This document shows positions 1 to 7,345 of a DNA stretch of 19,524 nt, one piece after another. The DNA comes from Alloprevotella sp. Lineage in GTDB: Bacteria > Bacteroidota > Bacteroidia > Bacteroidales > Bacteroidaceae. Below the pieces are notes generated by a model. That model saw only the letters and a list, made by a program, of their open reading frames with translations. It did no database searches and was not told the origin of the DNA. The translations under genes and the position numbers were made by a program. Each line of letters starts with the position of its first letter. Position 1 is the first letter of the stretch. Where the stretch lies: the NCBI GenBank assembly GCA_015259235.1, contig JABZGM010000016.1, positions 1 through 19,524 on the forward strand, in the 5' to 3' direction.

Positions 1-475
1 CCACCAATTCACGCCCAATTTCTGCATACATCTTGCGGTGTTTCTGGTGCGCATAAAAACAAGCTGGGGTGGCGTGATCCACACTCACACTCGTGGCGAT
101 GCCCACGGCAGCTCCTGCTTCTTTTGCCCACACTGCCACCGAAGTCACGGGGGTGATGCTGTCGGTGAGCACCCCAATCGCGTTGTTGTAGGTTTTGCGT
201 CCTGTGGCAAGTGCCGTACCACCAGCTGCGGAGTCCGTGATACCGTGGCTCGCACTTTGCGTGTTCACCAACGCCACGTGAGGGAATGAAGGAAATGTCA
301 GCGGTTTGATGCCAATCGTCCCTTCGATGGCAGCCCCAAACGTTTCAGCAGCATTCACTTGGTTGACGCCCATACCGTCGCCAATGAAGTAAAACACATA
401 TTTGGGTGCATTTTGCGCCCAAGCACTCGCGCAAAACACCACGCCAAGTGCTAGGGAAAGGAGAGTTCTTTTCAT
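1..475 (-). CDS. Secreted alkaline phosphatase, 5' part only (cut by window edge)
   Basis: This reads from the ATG at 475 leftward off the window; 158 residues are visible and no stop is reached. Residues 1-20 form a Sec signal peptide (MKRTLLSLAL start, Ala-rich end at SAWA, then QNAPK), so the product is exported. The mature part opens with the family metal site FIGDGMG (Asp33). Then comes the nucleophile block TDSAAGGTALATG, with Ser82 as the phosphorylated serine and Asp81 before it. A third family block, VDHATPACFYAH, starts near residue 132. Together these fit the metal-dependent alkaline phosphatase family (PF00245), which hydrolyses phosphate monoesters in the periplasm or at the surface. 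The C-terminal metal ligands lie outside the window, so completeness and the exact subfamily cannot be judged. Confidence 0.93.
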   Translation of the reverse strand, partial: MKRTLLSLALGVVFCASAWAQNAPKYVFYFIGDGMGVNQVNAAETFGAAIEGTIGIKPLTFPSFPHVALVNTQSASHGITDSAAGGTALATGRKTYNNAIGVLTDSITPVTSVAVWAKEAGAAVGIATSVSVDHATPACFYAHQKHRKMYAEIGRELV

Positions 476-507
476 ATCAGAATCTATGTTTGTGTAGTCC
501 GTAAGGG

Positions 508-547
508 CAAAGTTACCATTTTTAGCCAAATGGACGAAGCAAATATA
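508..547 (-). promoter_or_regulatory. Candidate promoter elements of the alkaline phosphatase gene
   Basis: Read on the minus strand, TAACTTTG (515 to 508) matches the Bacteroidota -7 element TAnnTTTG and lies about 33 bases upstream of the ATG at 475. A TTTG at 543-540 could act as the -33 element, but the spacer is 24 bases, slightly longer than usual. TATATTTG (547 to 540) is a second -7 match further upstream. Which one is used cannot be decided from sequence. Confidence 0.55.
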
Positions 548-598
548 CTACTTTATGTCTTCTTAATTTATGTATAATCACTCCTTCTTCCCTCGCGT

Positions 599-1120
599 AC
601 GCGCGCGCACAACAGGGATTTTGCACTTTTTGCTTTCACAACCTTCACAGAATTGGAAGTAAATATTTGGCAACTAGTAATTTAAGTGTGTTTTTTAGTA
701 GACGTTAAGAGAATGCTGGTTGAAAAGGGGAAATCGAGGGCTGAAATGGGGGATTTTGGTGCAGAATGACTGACGGATTTTCTGTGCTTGCGATAGAAAA
801 AGTAGATGGAAGGAGGGAAGTTTTAGGGAGATGGGACTCTTTCCCTCGATTTTGTGGCTGAGAGGACGAAGTGTCTTGGTTGAGTTGGGAGGATTTCCGA
901 GTGTTTCAAGAAAAACGTCCGACATTTTCGGGAAAATCTCCCACGTTTTTTCAAAAAACTCCCACGTTTTTGTGAGAATCTCCGACGTTTTTGTGGAAGT
1001 GTAGGATATTTTTTGCGCGGTTTTTGTCTTCAGTTTTGGGTTGAAAATAGTCCTGATTTTTCGTTTCTCTGTGAAGGTTGTGAAAGCAAAAAGTGCAAAA
1101 GTCCAGGGATGCGCGCGCGT
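599..1120. repeat. 522-bp structure bounded by 52-base inverted repeats
   Basis: The arms are 599-650 and 1069-1120. The inner 32 bases (619-650 against 1069-1100) are perfectly complementary. The outer 20 match except for 6 positions and end in a shared alternating GC run (tgcgcgcgcgt). The outer edges carry small palindromes: cgcgtacgcg at 594-603, and a GC-rich hairpin at about 1112-1130 (cgcgcgtg against cacgcgcg). A 177-codon open frame crosses the right arm on the minus strand (1228 to 695). Its composition is repeat-driven, I recognise no domain, and I do not call it a gene. No target-site duplication is obvious. It could be a non-autonomous mobile repeat or a genus-typical intergenic repeat; no transposase is visible. 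Confidence 0.75.
918..1001. repeat. 21-base tandem repeat, four diverged copies
   Basis: The copies are 918-938, 939-959, 960-980 and 981-1001. Each starts tccgac or tcccac, followed by an A/T-rich half (for example tcccacgttttt). A weaker copy precedes at about 896-917 and a remnant follows at 1002. Because the unit is 21 bases, the minus strand reads as seven-residue repeats of the type KTWEIFP. The array sits inside the inverted-repeat structure 599-1120. Whether the period reflects translation or DNA/RNA structure is unknown. Confidence 0.75.
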
Positions 1121-1533
1121 GTCGCACGCGCGTGAGAAAACCACTGCCGTGTGGATGCCTTTAGGACATCGCGTAATGAGTCGTCCTAGATGAGTGGGGG
1201 AAGGGGGAGGCAATGCTGGTTTGCTCATAGCTTAACACGCGTGATAGATTTGATTTGCTATGTGTAGGTGTCAAATATTGATATGTTTGAATGGAAAATG
1301 TCAGTTTTTTGCCGTTTTTTATCACTTTCCCTCCTTATCTACCCATATATAGTAGGGGACTTGCTAAGCACCACAATGGCAGGGTGGACAGAGGAGGATG
1401 ACTAATCCCGAATGGGGATTGGGGAAGTCATCAAAGAAAAAGTTCTTCTGCGCCACTTGGGCGGTTGGAAGTTGACTACCTTTGCTGAGTGTCCACACAG
1501 ATTTCACATTGGTGCGTGTTTGGTGATTCTAAA
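1121..1533. other. Gene-poor stretch with local hairpins
   Basis: I find no convincing gene here. A 47-residue minus-strand frame (GTG at 1507 to TAG at 1364, unrecognised, rich in Pro, Cys and Phe) is the only candidate. A compact hairpin lies at 1404-1420 (aatccc, loop gaatg, gggatt), framed by gact at 1400 and agtc at 1426. A longer-range pairing, gtggaca 1384-1390 with tgtccac 1490-1496, could close a domain of about 110 bases. This might be a small RNA, but it matches no RNA family I know. Confidence 0.3.
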
Positions 1534-1563
1534 TTTGGAATAAAGTTTTTTTGCTTATCTTTG
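1534..1563 (+). promoter_or_regulatory. Bacteroidota-type promoter of the 1660-2064 gene
   Basis: TTTG at 1534-1537 (-33 element) and TATCTTTG at 1556-1563 (-7 element, TAnnTTTG) are 18 bases apart, which is close to consensus. Transcription would start near 1570, giving a leader of about 90 bases that contains the inverted repeat 1588-1644. This is the cleanest promoter in the window. Confidence 0.8.
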
Positions 1564-1587
1564 CAATGGAAACTATAGTATAAATTA

Positions 1588-1644
1588 AACCCCAATCGGT
1601 CATTAAAATAAAATCTGTTTAGGATCAAATGACCGATTTGGGTT
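1588..1644 (+). repeat. 17-base inverted repeat in the leader of the membrane-protein gene
   Basis: The arms 1588-1604 and 1628-1644 pair at 16 of 17 positions (core ccaatcggtcatt against aatgaccgattgg-like), with a 23-base loop. The structure lies downstream of the predicted transcription start and ends 15 bases before the ATG at 1660. As RNA it would be a stable stem next to the start codon; as DNA it could be two half-sites for a dimeric regulator. A weak run of A follows but no T tract, so it does not look like a terminator in the plus direction. Confidence 0.7.
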
Positions 1645-1659
1645 AAAAAACGAAACAGT

Positions 1660-2064
1660 ATGGATTATGTTGCTGCCTTAGGGCTGGTGTTTTTCACCTC
1701 CCTTCCTTTGGTTGCTGCGGTGCACTTTTTGCGTCTTGCCTTGAAACGTGAAACGACTGGCACTAGTCGCGTAGTGTGTTTGGTCTTCGGACTTTTGGCA
1801 CTCGTTTTCACCTTTTGGCTGAGTTTCCAAAAGGGAGAATGGGTTTGTGCCGATGCTGTGACCTTGTTGTTCAAACGCTTCATTCTTTTGGTGCTGCTAT
1901 TGCCAAGTGCTTATTTCATCGAGAAAGCCTATGGACAGGTGTGGACCAACAGTCAACAATGTGGTGCACTAGCGAAGGTGCTGGGCAAAGCCGTGGTCAC
2001 TTTCCTCGTTGCGGAAGCCGTTGGCTTAGGTTGCTACGTCTTGTGGTTCAAGTTTGTAGCCTAA
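1660..2064 (+). CDS. Small integral membrane protein of unknown function
   Basis: A 134-residue protein with four predicted membrane segments (about residues 3-25, 37-56, 68-87 and 109-131), short loops and a basic first loop (RLALKRETTGTSR, near 25-37). I do not recognise the family and see no catalytic motif. Three cysteines lie in or near the membrane segments (40, 63 and 125), plus Cys101 in a loop. It is the only plus-strand gene in the window and appears monocistronic: a near-consensus promoter at 1534-1563, a leader with an inverted repeat, and a strong terminator at 2156-2190. The promoter and terminator are the best evidence that it is real. The ATG at 1660 is the first start in frame. 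Confidence 0.72.
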   Translation: MDYVAALGLVFFTSLPLVAAVHFLRLALKRETTGTSRVVCLVFGLLALVFTFWLSFQKGEWVCADAVTLLFKRFILLVLLLPSAYFIEKAYGQVWTNSQQCGALAKVLGKAVVTFLVAEAVGLGCYVLWFKFVA

Positions 2065-2155
2065 ACATTCTCGCTATTGATGACACCCAAGAGCTATCGA
2101 TGGCACCCAAGAGGGTGGGTTACACTGTTGTTCCACTCATCTAGCGTCTCAAAAG

Positions 2156-2190
2156 AAAATCCCGCCTCTCACAGTGAGTGGCGGGATTTT
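2156..2190. terminator. Bidirectional terminator between convergent genes
   Basis: This is a 35-base near-perfect palindrome: aaaatcccgcc (2156-2166) pairs with ggcgggatttt (2180-2190), and ctcac (2168-2172) pairs with gtgag (2174-2178). Only one T-T mismatch and a single-base loop interrupt it. A tracts on one side and T tracts on the other serve both strands. It sits between the converging 1660-2064 gene and the protease gene ending at 2240. Confidence 0.92.
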
Positions 2191-2239
2191 ACTATCCAGA
2201 AGGAGCAGTGAAAGTAGCTCCAACGAGTGGCAAATTACC

Positions 2240-4528
2240 TTATTGTCGCACCATCTTTTGAGCTATTTTTGCTCCTGAGGTGGAGACTTGCAGCACATAG
2301 ACACCAGGTGTGAAGCGGTCGGTGGGGATGTTCACTTCGTCGCCTTGTGCGATGCTAGATAATTGTTGGCGATAGAGGCTGCGACCATCGAGCGACATCA
2401 CCTCAAGGGTGGCGGTGCGCTCAGGATTGTTGAAGAGGATTTGCCATTGTGTGGCGATGGTGTGGAACGTGACTGGAGCGGCACTTCCCGACACGCGCTC
2501 GATGGCTGTGAGCGGATCTTTGCCAGCCTTTTTGAGCGCAAGTTTCAAGCCTTCATAGACGTTGATGAGCCCATAGCCATAGGTGGGTGTCCAGGCTTCC
2601 CCTTCCATATCGGCGTGTTTAGTGGATGTTTCTTTGATAATGTCCAGCACATCGGTGTAGGAGAGTTGGGGATTGGCTTCGAGCCATAAGGCGATGCTAC
2701 CTGCCACGAAAGGAGTCGCCATAGAAGTGCCTTCCATATAACCGTAGTGATAAACCTTGTTGTTGAATCGGTTGGAGTAAGCGGCATTATTCTTGTCGAA
2801 ACCAGGAGCATATTTGTTGAGCGCACTCATGATGCTTGCACCCGGTGCCAGCACGGCAGGCTTAGGGTAGTTTGGATTGAGCCAAGGACCATTGGAAGAG
2901 AATGTGCTGTGCGCGCCTTCCCTTTCTAACGTGTCTAAGACTGTGGTGGTGAAACTGCCCACTGCAATGGCTGAGGGGATGGAGGCGCCACCTTCGCCCA
3001 CGATGTAGAGATTGTCGGGCTTGATGCTCTCAAACTTGGAGTCAGTCTTGGCTAGCACAAATCTTGCATAGTTGGGCTCTTCCGAGTAAATCCATCCGTG
3101 GAGCGTGGCATCAGCGGTGTTGGTGGATTTAGCGGTGATTTCTACACCAAAAATGATTTTCTTGTAACGACTTCCCAAATCTTCTAGGAGTTTGTTCATT
3201 TTCACACCGACAAAATGATTCTCTCGGTTATTCTTTGGGGATATTTCGCTCCACACTTTGCCGTCGTCGAGATATTTTTTCCAAAAGTCTGCACCGTACT
3301 TTTTAACTTTGAGTTGTTCCGCATTAGAAGACTTGACAGCAAGGATAGGGGTGACGGTGAATTGTTCTGCGTTCACCTCAGAGATGCCCCAAAAGTCGAT
3401 GTGGGTGAGGTCATCTTCTGTTGCATTGCCATCTTGGTCTTTCTCATAGTGTATAAAGACTTGTTTCGTTTCTCCTGGCTGGAATGAAGAGAAGGCGTGG
3501 AAGTATTGGTCGCCTTCGTTACCCATGGCTCCCACTACGATGCCGCCTTTGTCTTGTGCCATTCGGTCGATGGCTTGGTCGTAATCGGTGCTGCCATCGT
3601 GAGGACCGATGACGCTTCCTAAGCTCAGATTGACCACCCAAGGTTTGTGCTCTCGACTGGCATAGGCTTTCACGGATCGTATGTCTTCGATGATTTCTGT
3701 GTTTTCAAACGAAGAGGGGATGACAACAATGTCTGCCTTAGGTGCAACACCATAGAAGGGATTGTCGGCATGTTTGCTTCCTGCGGCGATGTTGGTGACG
3801 TGGGTGCCGTGTCCGCTGCCAGAGTCGTAGGTGTCGTGGGTCTGTTTGCTGACATCCACATCGAGAATGGGAGCTGCCTTGCTCTGGATGTCTTTCTCAA
3901 TGTCTTTGGAGCGATCCCAAAGCATTTTGATGCGCGACTTGCCGTTTTCGTCTAAGAAGCCCATGTGTTTGAACTCAAAACTTTGGTCGATGACGCCAAT
4001 GACAATGCCTTTGCCGGTGAAAGGTGTGTCAAGATTATCTCCTGCGTGCACGCGGTCGACTCCTGTGACCTGACGTGCCTTTTGGAGAAAAGGGCGCAAA
4101 CGCTTTGAAGCGGTGAGACGAACGATGCGTGTATCGTTGGAGAGGGTGGTGAGCCATTCGGGGGCTACGCGGGCTGTGACCACCGTGTTGCTGATGGTTG
4201 TGGCGTGTTGTCCTGCTTGTGTGAGCATTTCTGTCACCTGCGCAGAGGTATTGGGCTGCGTGGTGATGATGAGTGAGAGGGGTGCGAGGATGGATTGGCG
4301 CGCGCCATTGTAGTTGATGGTCGGTGCAGCGAGTGAGTCGGCAGTAGTGAGTGCTGCGCCAGCACGTGTGGTGCGGTGGGAGAGACTGTAGGCTTCTTGT
4401 TGTCGCTGCACTGCGCGGAGGGTGCGGTCGAGTTTCGTGTTGGAAGTCGTCTCTTGTGTAGAGGTGGTCTGTGCAGAGCTGGAGAGTGCGAGTGCGCAGA
4501 ACACCACGGGGAGCATGTATTTCTTCAT
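2240..4528 (-). CDS. Subtilisin-family (S8) protease with T9SS C-terminal sorting domain
   Basis: This is a 762-residue secreted serine endopeptidase. The frame is open to an ATG at 4612, but residues 1-18 from the ATG at 4528 form a clean signal peptide (MKKYMLPVVFCALALSSSAQ), so that start is chosen. A propeptide-like region follows to about 150. The catalytic core shows Asp181 (VIGVIDQS), His240 (GSGHGTHV), oxyanion Asn337 (AMGNEG) and Ser602 (EGTSMATPFVAG). Asn337 to Ser602 is about 265 residues, far more than in plain subtilisins, which implies an inserted domain around 350-530. Residues from about 680 form a type A T9SS sorting domain ending PGVYVLQV...KMVRQ, so the protein should be moved across the outer membrane and attached to the surface. 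It is a paralogue of the next gene upstream (4808-7153). Specificity is not predictable from sequence. Confidence 0.95.
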   Translation of the reverse strand: MKKYMLPVVFCALALSSSAQTTSTQETTSNTKLDRTLRAVQRQQEAYSLSHRTTRAGAALTTADSLAAPTINYNGARQSILAPLSLIITTQPNTSAQVTEMLTQAGQHATTISNTVVTARVAPEWLTTLSNDTRIVRLTASKRLRPFLQKARQVTGVDRVHAGDNLDTPFTGKGIVIGVIDQSFEFKHMGFLDENGKSRIKMLWDRSKDIEKDIQSKAAPILDVDVSKQTHDTYDSGSGHGTHVTNIAAGSKHADNPFYGVAPKADIVVIPSSFENTEIIEDIRSVKAYASREHKPWVVNLSLGSVIGPHDGSTDYDQAIDRMAQDKGGIVVGAMGNEGDQYFHAFSSFQPGETKQVFIHYEKDQDGNATEDDLTHIDFWGISEVNAEQFTVTPILAVKSSNAEQLKVKKYGADFWKKYLDDGKVWSEISPKNNRENHFVGVKMNKLLEDLGSRYKKIIFGVEITAKSTNTADATLHGWIYSEEPNYARFVLAKTDSKFESIKPDNLYIVGEGGASIPSAIAVGSFTTTVLDTLEREGAHSTFSSNGPWLNPNYPKPAVLAPGASIMSALNKYAPGFDKNNAAYSNRFNNKVYHYGYMEGTSMATPFVAGSIALWLEANPQLSYTDVLDIIKETSTKHADMEGEAWTPTYGYGLINVYEGLKLALKKAGKDPLTAIERVSGSAAPVTFHTIATQWQILFNNPERTATLEVMSLDGRSLYRQQLSSIAQGDEVNIPTDRFTPGVYVLQVSTSGAKIAQKMVRQ

Positions 4529-4626
4529 GTGGAAGTCAGCGTTTTGTGGAAAGATGTGTTTATGTGCATGAGCCCCGACTGAGGAGGAGACGGTTGGATA
4601 GTTCTTGCCCATAAAAACTTGAGGTG

Positions 4627-4634
4627 CGAATATA
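4627..4634 (-). promoter_or_regulatory. Candidate -7 element of the 2240-4528 protease gene
   Basis: TATATTCG on the minus strand (4634 to 4627) differs from TAnnTTTG at one base and follows directly after the terminator-like hairpin 4636-4673. Transcription would start near 4620, about 90 bases before the chosen ATG at 4528. I see no clear TTG/TTTG at the -33 distance. Confidence 0.45.
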
Positions 4635-4635
4635 C

Positions 4636-4673
4636 AAAAAACTGAGAATATCGCAGGCGATTTCTCAGTTTTT
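4636..4673 (-). terminator. Terminator after the 4808-7153 protease gene
   Basis: The arms aaaaactgagaa-type (4636-4648) and ttctcagttttt (4662-4673) form a stem of about 12 pairs with extra pairing toward the loop (tcgc/gcga). Read on the minus strand, the hairpin ends in a run of T. It lies about 135 bases past the stop of the upstream protease gene and separates it from the next protease gene. Confidence 0.8.
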
Positions 4674-4807
4674 AATGATGATGGTAGTGCTTAGTTTTCT
4701 GAATAGAGTGCTTGCCTCTTCCGACAAAAAGATAATCTAAGGGAGAATCTTACGTTGAATCGGCACTACTTGGAGCAGGAAGTTACTGTCTATTTGGGTT
4801 CGCTGGA

Positions 4808-7153
4808 TTATCTCACCACCACCTTGTGCGTGATTTGTGCACCCGGAGTGGAGATGCGAAGGAGGTAGACTCCTGAGGTGAGGGTGGTGAGATCGAAGGT
4901 TTCTTCGTGACCTTGCGACACCTGTTGGAGGTTGCGTTGGAGAGCCACACGACCATCGAGGGCAACGAAGGAAATCGTAGCGGAGCGTTCGGGATTGTTG
5001 AAAAGAACATTCCACACGCGACCATCCCCTTGGAGGGTGACAGGTTGCGCAGAGCCCGACACCCGCTCAATGGAGGTGGGATTTCCTGATTGTGAATCTA
5101 TTCCAGCCATCTGCAAAGCCATCTTCAGACCTTTGTAAGCATTGATGCGTCCATAGCCTGTGATTTTATTCCAATTGTTAGACTTTCCAGGGTAGATTTT
5201 ATAGGAAGTCTTATCGATGATTTCTTCGATGTCATTATGATCCAAGTTGGGATTAGCCTCCAACCACAGCGCTATCACGCCCGCCGCAAAGGGCGCAGCC
5301 ATAGAAGTGCCTTGCATGTCGGCATAGTAGTAGTCTTCACCGTTGACTTTCACCTTTTCAGAAATCATCCAGTTCTTTTCATCAAAGCCAGGGTGGAGCT
5401 TGTTCATCGCACTGCACACTTGGGCGCCAGGAGCGAGCACGGTGGGTTTCTTCACCTTTTCATTGAGGACAGGACCCATGCTGGAAAAATAGCTGCGTTT
5501 TCCTCTGTCGTCTGTAAAAGTGACGCTCTGCTTGGTGATCTTATTGGTGTGCGTGTGGCGACTGGTGTAGGCACCCACGGTGATGGCAGCAGGAATGTTG
5601 CCGGCTGCATCAGCTACGGTGTATTCGTTGTCGCCTTTGAGAACTCGTTTTCTATCTATCTTTGGGATAGACTTATTATCTACATAGGATCCGCCCTGTG
5701 ACACCCAACCGTGCACCAGTTCAGCTTGGTCTTTTGAGATATTCTTCAATTTCAGACCGAAGAGGATGGTGGCGTCGTTTTCTTCCATGCGAATTTTGGG
5801 AAGTGAGACCCAAAACTTGCTTTGGTATTTGTGCGAAAATGTGCTTTGCCCATCATGGAACCAAGCATGATTTTTCCAATAGTTTGCATCCTTATAGACC
5901 ACTTTGTTGTTGATGAAAAGGAAGGGAGTGGCTTCGATGCGGTCTACTTTGTCGGTGCTTTGCGCCCAAAGGTCGAAAACGAAAAGTTTCGACTTCTTTT
6001 GGTCGTCGGTGAGTTTACCGTAATCTAAATAGTCAAAGAGGATGAAGCAGGAGTCGCCGACAGCGATGTTGTTTTTTATGTGAATATTACGGTCGCCATC
6101 ATTGCCAGCCGATGCCACAAGGAGACCACCTTTGTCTTTACCTAACAATGACATGCTCTGGTCATAGCCAGTAGATCCATCGTGTGGACCTTCTTGTGTG
6201 CCAAAACTCATGTTGACGACCCACGGCTTTTGGGCTTGCTTCGCTTTATTGCGCACGAAACGCACATCTTCCAAAATTTCTGTGTCGATGAAGGTGGAAG
6301 GAATCATGATGATGTCAGCTTCGGGGGCTACGCCATATTGACCATTGCCCACATCGCTACCAGCAGCGATGCCAGTGGTGTGGGTGCCGTGACCTCCTGC
6401 CCCATGATCTTGAAAGTCAGTACCCACGGGGATTTTGTCTGTCGGCGATTTTGATCGGTTGGAAGTGGCATAAGTGGAATAGCCTGAGCGATCCCAAAGC
6501 CATTTGACGCGTGAGTTGCCGTCTTTGTCGAGGAAGGCAGCGTGGCGAAACTCAAAACTTTTGTCAATGATGGCAATGATGACATCCTTTCCCTTGAAGG
6601 GAGTGTAGAGTTCTTTGCCTGCATGCACTTCGTCTACGTGTGACATGCTACGTGCTTCTCTCATGAGGGGATATGCCTGTTGAGGCATCGCCATCTCCAC
6701 CACCTCAGAAAGCTGAGCAACGGATTGAATTTGGGCAATGGGAATCTCTACCAAAAGGAAGTTTTCGGTGATGACGTTGGCTGTGCCACCGAGTTGTTGG
6801 ACCTGCTGTGCCACCGCTTCAGCTTTGTTCTCTGTGGTTTGGACATTGAACGCTACGGTGTTGAGCAAATGGAAGGTGCCATTGGGAGTGGTTTGCTGCA
6901 GGGCTGCACTGTCAACTTGAGCGGCTCCACGAGTAGCAATAAATTGCGTTGCTTGTTGATAGCCATTTGCTAAGAGGGTGAGTGTGGCATCGAGCTTGGG
7001 CAGTGCTTCGTAAGGAGCAATGAATGAAGAAGGAGTGTCGACCGCTGCACCACGCGTGGGTATGGTAGGTGGGGCAGGAACAAAGATGCGTGCAGAGACA
7101 GCAAGCGCGGAGGCTAGTAGAAGGTTGCTGACTAAGGGTAACGAACGCTTCAT
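4808..7153 (-). CDS. Subtilisin-family (S8) protease with T9SS sorting domain, paralogue of 2240-4528
   Basis: A 781-residue secreted protease starting at the ATG at 7153 with a signal peptide (MKRSLPLVSNLLLASALAVSA). The catalytic residues are Asp197 (IIAIIDKSFEF), His255 (GGHGTHTTG), oxyanion Asn351 (SAGNDG) and Ser617 (QGTSMAAPFAAG). As in its neighbour, about 265 residues separate Asn from Ser, so an extra domain (about 365-540) is inserted in the catalytic unit. Similar insertions are known in CspABC-like S8 proteases, where the insert is a jelly-roll; that comparison is from family knowledge and the HDGSTGYDQ-like motif. The last 85 residues are a type A T9SS sorting domain (SGVYLLRIS...HKVVVR). 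The protein is closely similar to its neighbour throughout (shared VHAG, SFEF, LWDRS, PHDGST and FNNPER blocks), so the pair arose by tandem duplication and then diverged. Confidence 0.95.
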   Translation of the reverse strand: MKRSLPLVSNLLLASALAVSARIFVPAPPTIPTRGAAVDTPSSFIAPYEALPKLDATLTLLANGYQQATQFIATRGAAQVDSAALQQTTPNGTFHLLNTVAFNVQTTENKAEAVAQQVQQLGGTANVITENFLLVEIPIAQIQSVAQLSEVVEMAMPQQAYPLMREARSMSHVDEVHAGKELYTPFKGKDVIIAIIDKSFEFRHAAFLDKDGNSRVKWLWDRSGYSTYATSNRSKSPTDKIPVGTDFQDHGAGGHGTHTTGIAAGSDVGNGQYGVAPEADIIMIPSTFIDTEILEDVRFVRNKAKQAQKPWVVNMSFGTQEGPHDGSTGYDQSMSLLGKDKGGLLVASAGNDGDRNIHIKNNIAVGDSCFILFDYLDYGKLTDDQKKSKLFVFDLWAQSTDKVDRIEATPFLFINNKVVYKDANYWKNHAWFHDGQSTFSHKYQSKFWVSLPKIRMEENDATILFGLKLKNISKDQAELVHGWVSQGGSYVDNKSIPKIDRKRVLKGDNEYTVADAAGNIPAAITVGAYTSRHTHTNKITKQSVTFTDDRGKRSYFSSMGPVLNEKVKKPTVLAPGAQVCSAMNKLHPGFDEKNWMISEKVKVNGEDYYYADMQGTSMAAPFAAGVIALWLEANPNLDHNDIEEIIDKTSYKIYPGKSNNWNKITGYGRINAYKGLKMALQMAGIDSQSGNPTSIERVSGSAQPVTLQGDGRVWNVLFNNPERSATISFVALDGRVALQRNLQQVSQGHEETFDLTTLTSGVYLLRISTPGAQITHKVVVR

Positions 7154-7168
7154 GGAAGATGGTATTGG

Positions 7169-7222
7169 AAAAAAGGCGCAAAAGGGGGCTACTTAAGTGA
7201 GCATCTGCCCCTTTTGCGCCTT
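7169..7222 (-). terminator. Strong hairpin with T tract just before the protease start
   Basis: The arms 7175-7189 (ggcgcaaaagggggc) and 7207-7220 pair perfectly apart from a one-base bulge, extended by AA/TT. On the minus strand a run of six T follows (7174 to 7169). It has the form of an intrinsic terminator for the lipoprotein gene ending at 7346. Oddly, it ends only about 15 bases before the ATG at 7153, leaving no room for a separate promoter. A smaller stem (7242-7249 with 7268-7275, caagaagg/ccttcttg) lies just upstream, so an attenuator is also possible. Confidence 0.78.
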
Positions 7223-7345
7223 AGATGATGTGTGGTGTGAACAAGAAGGAGGTGCGATAGGCAACGACCTTCTTGTGTCACGAACTTTGTAGTCTAGTTT
7301 CTATGAATGACTTTTACCTCGTCTGGTGTGGTAAGAGGTGAGCCA

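Noticed and set aside
594..1130. CRISPR array or tRNA/rRNA gene in the gene-poor region
   Set aside because: The 21-base units have no unique spacers between them, and I see no cloverleaf or rRNA sequence anywhere in the window.
695..1228. 177-codon minus-strand open frame beginning MSKPALPPPSP
   Set aside because: It is driven by the inverted-repeat arm and the 21-base repeats, shows no domain, and lacks a recognisable promoter. It is described under the repeat entries and is not called a gene.
4529..4612. N-terminal extension of the first protease to the ATG at 4612
   Set aside because: The extra 28 residues would precede the signal peptide that begins at the ATG at 4528 and would start almost at the predicted transcription start.
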